This document shows positions 62,427-64,000 of a stretch of 64,000 nt of DNA, piece after piece. Numbering within the stretch: position 1 is the first letter of the stretch; each line of letters opens with the position of its first letter. A program made the position numbers and the translations under genes. The notes below the pieces were generated by a model. The model did not search any database and was not told the origin of the DNA. It saw nothing but the letters and a program-made list of their open reading frames with translations. The DNA is from Pseudomonas jessenii (GTDB lineage: Bacteria; Pseudomonadota; Gammaproteobacteria; Pseudomonadales; Pseudomonadaceae): assembly GCF_002236115.1 (NCBI RefSeq), contig NZ_NIWT01000006.1, positions 496,001 to 560,000 on the forward strand. Reading direction: 5' to 3'.

Positions 62427-62825
62427 TCACACCAGAGGGGACGCGCGGGGGTTGAGACTCGGCCATTGCTGGCGCGGTGATGGGCTTTCCAGAGAGGCGG
62501 CAGGCAGGCTTCGGTTGGACTCGAAGTGCGCGAAATACAGTTGTGGCGTATGCCCCGGCAACGCCACCAATGGCGCGGAACCCGAGCAGCACCAGCAATG
62601 CTGCATGTTGGAATGATCGTCGCTTTGCGGGGCTTTGTGTTCAAGGTCCCCGATGGAAATCGCCACCATCCTGGTGCCACTGGAGCTGCAGAAGCTACCC
62701 CACAACAACTGTTCGGCGGATGACTTCGCCGTTTGCGCCATCGCTCCGGACATCGGCATGGCGAGCATGTTGAACAGCACTGCGAAGCAGGCTATCCAGG
62801 CAATTGCGAGCCGGTGTCGGGACAT
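62427..62825 (-). CDS. DUF2946 protein
   Basis: A 132-residue DUF2946 protein with an N-terminal signal/membrane segment (LAIAWIACFAVLFNMLAMPM) and the copper-ligand-like cluster SNMQHCWCCSGSA. First gene of the copper cluster (DUF2946, PCu(A)C, DUF2946, OprC, PepSY). Confidence 0.82.
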   Translation of the reverse strand: MSRHRLAIAWIACFAVLFNMLAMPMSGAMAQTAKSSAEQLLWGSFCSSSGTRMVAISIGDLEHKAPQSDDHSNMQHCWCCSGSAPLVALPGHTPQLYFAHFESNRSLPAASLESPSPRQQWPSLNPRASPLV

Positions 62826-62849
62826 GGGACAAAATCCGTTTGGGTGGGC

Positions 62850-62880
62850 GATCAGGCGCGGGCTATTTAGCCTGATCAGG
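62850..62880 (-). promoter_or_regulatory. Palindromic operator-like site before the copper cluster
   Basis: Inverted arms GATCAGGC (62850-62857) and GCCTGATC (62870-62877). The right arm is part of a perfect palindrome CCTGATCAGG (62871-62880). It lies 25-55 bp upstream of the first DUF2946 ATG, where a promoter would be. It does not look like a standard Fur or CueR/CopR box. Confidence 0.4.
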
Positions 62881-62935
62881 GCCGATAAGTAAAAAGGCGG
62901 CGTGCGGTGTGGTGTCGCAGCAAAAAGACGTCAGC

Positions 62936-63259
62936 TCAGTGCGCACGTACCGCATGTACTTGTATTTCTACTCCAAGCGTAGCGCGAATTACGGCGAATA
63001 TTGCAGCCAGGTTGTCCATGCTTGGGTTGCCTTTGGCGGACAACATTCGATGGAGGCTTTTGCTGGGCTTTGCCGTTTCCTTTGCCAGTTCTTCGAAACC
63101 AACGGTGGCGTTGATGAGATCGCGCAGGATGATCCGGGCCATTTCGGGTTCGCCGTTAAGAAACAGAGTAGCAGCCTCATCCAACAGTGCCTGGGCGAAC
63201 TCGGGATCACGTTGGGCACGCTCGGCAATGGTGTGTTTGTAACTTCGGGTGAGCGCCAT
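62936..63259 (-). CDS. Antitoxin of a HigB/RelE-type toxin-antitoxin pair
   Basis: A 107-residue protein of the addiction-module antidote family. It starts MALTRSYKHTIAERAQRDPE and carries a Cro/CI-type HTH (VGFEELAKETAKPSKSLHRM to NPSMDNLAAIFAVIRATLGV). It lies 4 nt after the toxin gene, toxin first, as in related modules. Intact. It probably represses the operon and neutralises the toxin, although the toxin looks frameshifted here. Confidence 0.85.
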   Translation of the reverse strand: MALTRSYKHTIAERAQRDPEFAQALLDEAATLFLNGEPEMARIILRDLINATVGFEELAKETAKPSKSLHRMLSAKGNPSMDNLAAIFAVIRATLGVEIQVHAVRAH

Positions 63260-63263
63260 GACG

Positions 63264-63598
63264 TTATCTCCGGTGCCGTTCAGTCTTTTTTCGGGATCGA
63301 AACTCGGCTATCAGTACTTTCGCTTGTTTGATGTCAGTTTTTTGTGTGGACTTGTCACCGCCACCAAAAAGGATGATCAGGTGTTTCCCTTCTTGAACGA
63401 GATAGATTCTATAGCCCGGGCCCCAATTTATCCGGTACTCGCCGAGCCCGTCGAACCACTTGATGTTTGATGTGTTTCCTAACTCAAGGCGCAGCAGCGC
63501 GGTGGATACCTTGAGCGCTGCCTGCGCTTTAAGTTGGAAAACCAGTGACTGAAGGGGCTGGTTTCGTTGTCCTGTACGTATTCTTCGAGTGTGATCAC
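63264..63598 (-). pseudogene. RelE/HigB-type toxin, interrupted by a -1 frameshift
   Basis: Family members read MI-T-IEEY...SPF-WF--L--AA-KV. Here GTG at 63598 opens VITLEEYVQDNETSPFSHWF in one frame, and the expected continuation AQAALKVSTALLRLELGN appears only in the neighbouring frame. The switch is near 63526-63535, at CTTAAAGCG, where one base is missing from an A-run. The second frame then gives the normal toxin end GPGYRIYLVQEGKHLIILFG and GGDKSTQKTDIKQAK. It could be a true lesion, a sequencing error in the homopolymer, or recoding. Confidence 0.72.
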
Positions 63599-63612
63599 AG
63601 GCGGCCCTGACG

Positions 63613-63628
63613 GTAACAAATAGGTTAC
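63613..63628 (-). promoter_or_regulatory. Inverted repeat upstream of the toxin-antitoxin pair
   Basis: GTAAC-N6-GTTAC, 15 bp ahead of the toxin start codon, a good position for antitoxin autorepression. Confidence 0.4.
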
Positions 63629-63654
63629 TTATCATGCAAGCCAATGATCCTGAC

Positions 63655-64000
63655 CTAATGAACGAAGACCGACAACGCGCCAACTGTTTCCTCAGGCGTC
63701 AGGAACTCCCGATCAACCCCCGGCAACACCGGCCGCTTCAAGACAATCACCGGCACCCCCCGCTCACGCGCCACTTCCAGTTTCGGTTCGGTCGCCGTGC
63801 TGCCGCTGTTCTTGCTGATCAGCACGTCGATGTTTCGCCGTTCGAACAACTCACGTTCATCGTCGATCTGGAAGGGTCCACGTGCGCCAATCACTTCGCA
63901 GCGCTCGTTGCCCGGATACACATCCAGTGCGCGCAGGGTCCAGAATTGTTCCGCTGGAATTTCGTCCAGGTGTTGCAGGGGCTCGCGACCGAGGGTGAAC
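63655..64000 (-). CDS. cobK: Precorrin-6A reductase, C-terminal part (cut by the right window edge)
   Basis: The frame enters from the right edge and ends at 63655, giving about 114 C-terminal residues. They show the CobK/CbiJ end: GREPLQHLDEIPAEQF, DVLISKNSGSTATEPKLEVA, ERGVPVIVLKRPV. The enzyme reduces precorrin-6A with NADPH in aerobic cobalamin synthesis. The remainder lies outside the window. Confidence 0.88.
   Translation of the reverse strand, partial: FTLGREPLQHLDEIPAEQFWTLRALDVYPGNERCEVIGARGPFQIDDERELFERRNIDVLISKNSGSTATEPKLEVARERGVPVIVLKRPVLPGVDREFLTPEETVGALSVFVH

Overview
The window is chromosomal DNA of a Pseudomonas, most likely of the P. fluorescens group. Three things point there: high GC with typical Pseudomonas codon use; about eighteen copies of the palindromic element built on GTGGGAGCGAGC-TTGCTCGCGA; and gene orders that, from memory, match other pseudomonads (pncB beside a liv/bra operon; ureEFG beside a DesT-type regulator; ureD-ureA-GNAT-ureB-ureC beside urtABCDE). 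No tRNA, rRNA, prophage, insertion sequence or CRISPR array was seen.

Layout. 1-5.3 kb: the start of pncB, then a LysR regulator with amaB and amaA for lysine/pipecolate catabolism. 5.6-10.8 kb: a livKHMGF branched-chain amino acid ABC operon behind a strong sigma-54 promoter, closed by a terminator. 11.0-11.6 kb: a gene-free stretch with DnaA-box-like repeats. 11.6-14.7 kb: YdfG-type dehydrogenase, cation efflux protein, AGE epimerase. 14.8-17.3 kb: urease accessory operon ureEFG-hupE. 17.5-23 kb: DesT-like TetR regulator, a secreted tandem-repeat protein, AsmA, and two related low-GC orphan genes. 23-28 kb: LysR/azoreductase/SMR, a lipase, and an EamA exporter divergent from an AraC regulator. 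28-32.5 kb: a 1475-residue dermonecrotic-toxin-like (DUF6543-type) protein ending in a Cys-His-Asp domain. 32.5-38.4 kb: PsiF, AI-2E-family protein, YegD, CbpA/CbpM, histidine kinase. 38.7-43.9 kb: a 1752-residue second member of the toxin family, ending in leucine-rich repeats and a NEL-type E3 ubiquitin ligase domain. 44-54.4 kb: ureC, ureB, two acetyltransferases, ureA, ureD and urtEDCBA. 54.7-57.5 kb: a FecBCD-type metal/chelate ABC transporter. 57.6-62.8 kb: a copper-uptake cluster (PepSY protein, OprC-type receptor, PCu(A)C chaperone, two DUF2946 proteins). 62.9-64 kb: a toxin-antitoxin pair with a frameshifted toxin, then the end of cobK.

How the parts fit. Urea import (Urt), urease (UreABC), its maturation proteins (UreDEFG, HupE/UreJ) and the Liv importer form a nitrogen-acquisition set. 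Each of the four transcription units has a good -24/-12 sigma-54 promoter, and paired TGGTGC/GCACCA half-sites lie upstream, so common NtrC control is likely.

The most striking content is the two giant proteins with related N-terminal delivery-like regions and unrelated C-terminal catalytic modules. One has an apparent papain-like triad; the other is a bacterial mimic of a eukaryotic ubiquitin ligase. Both look like effectors acting inside eukaryotic cells. The DnaA-box-like cluster, the orphan gene pair and the 84-bp super-repeat gene are further points of interest.
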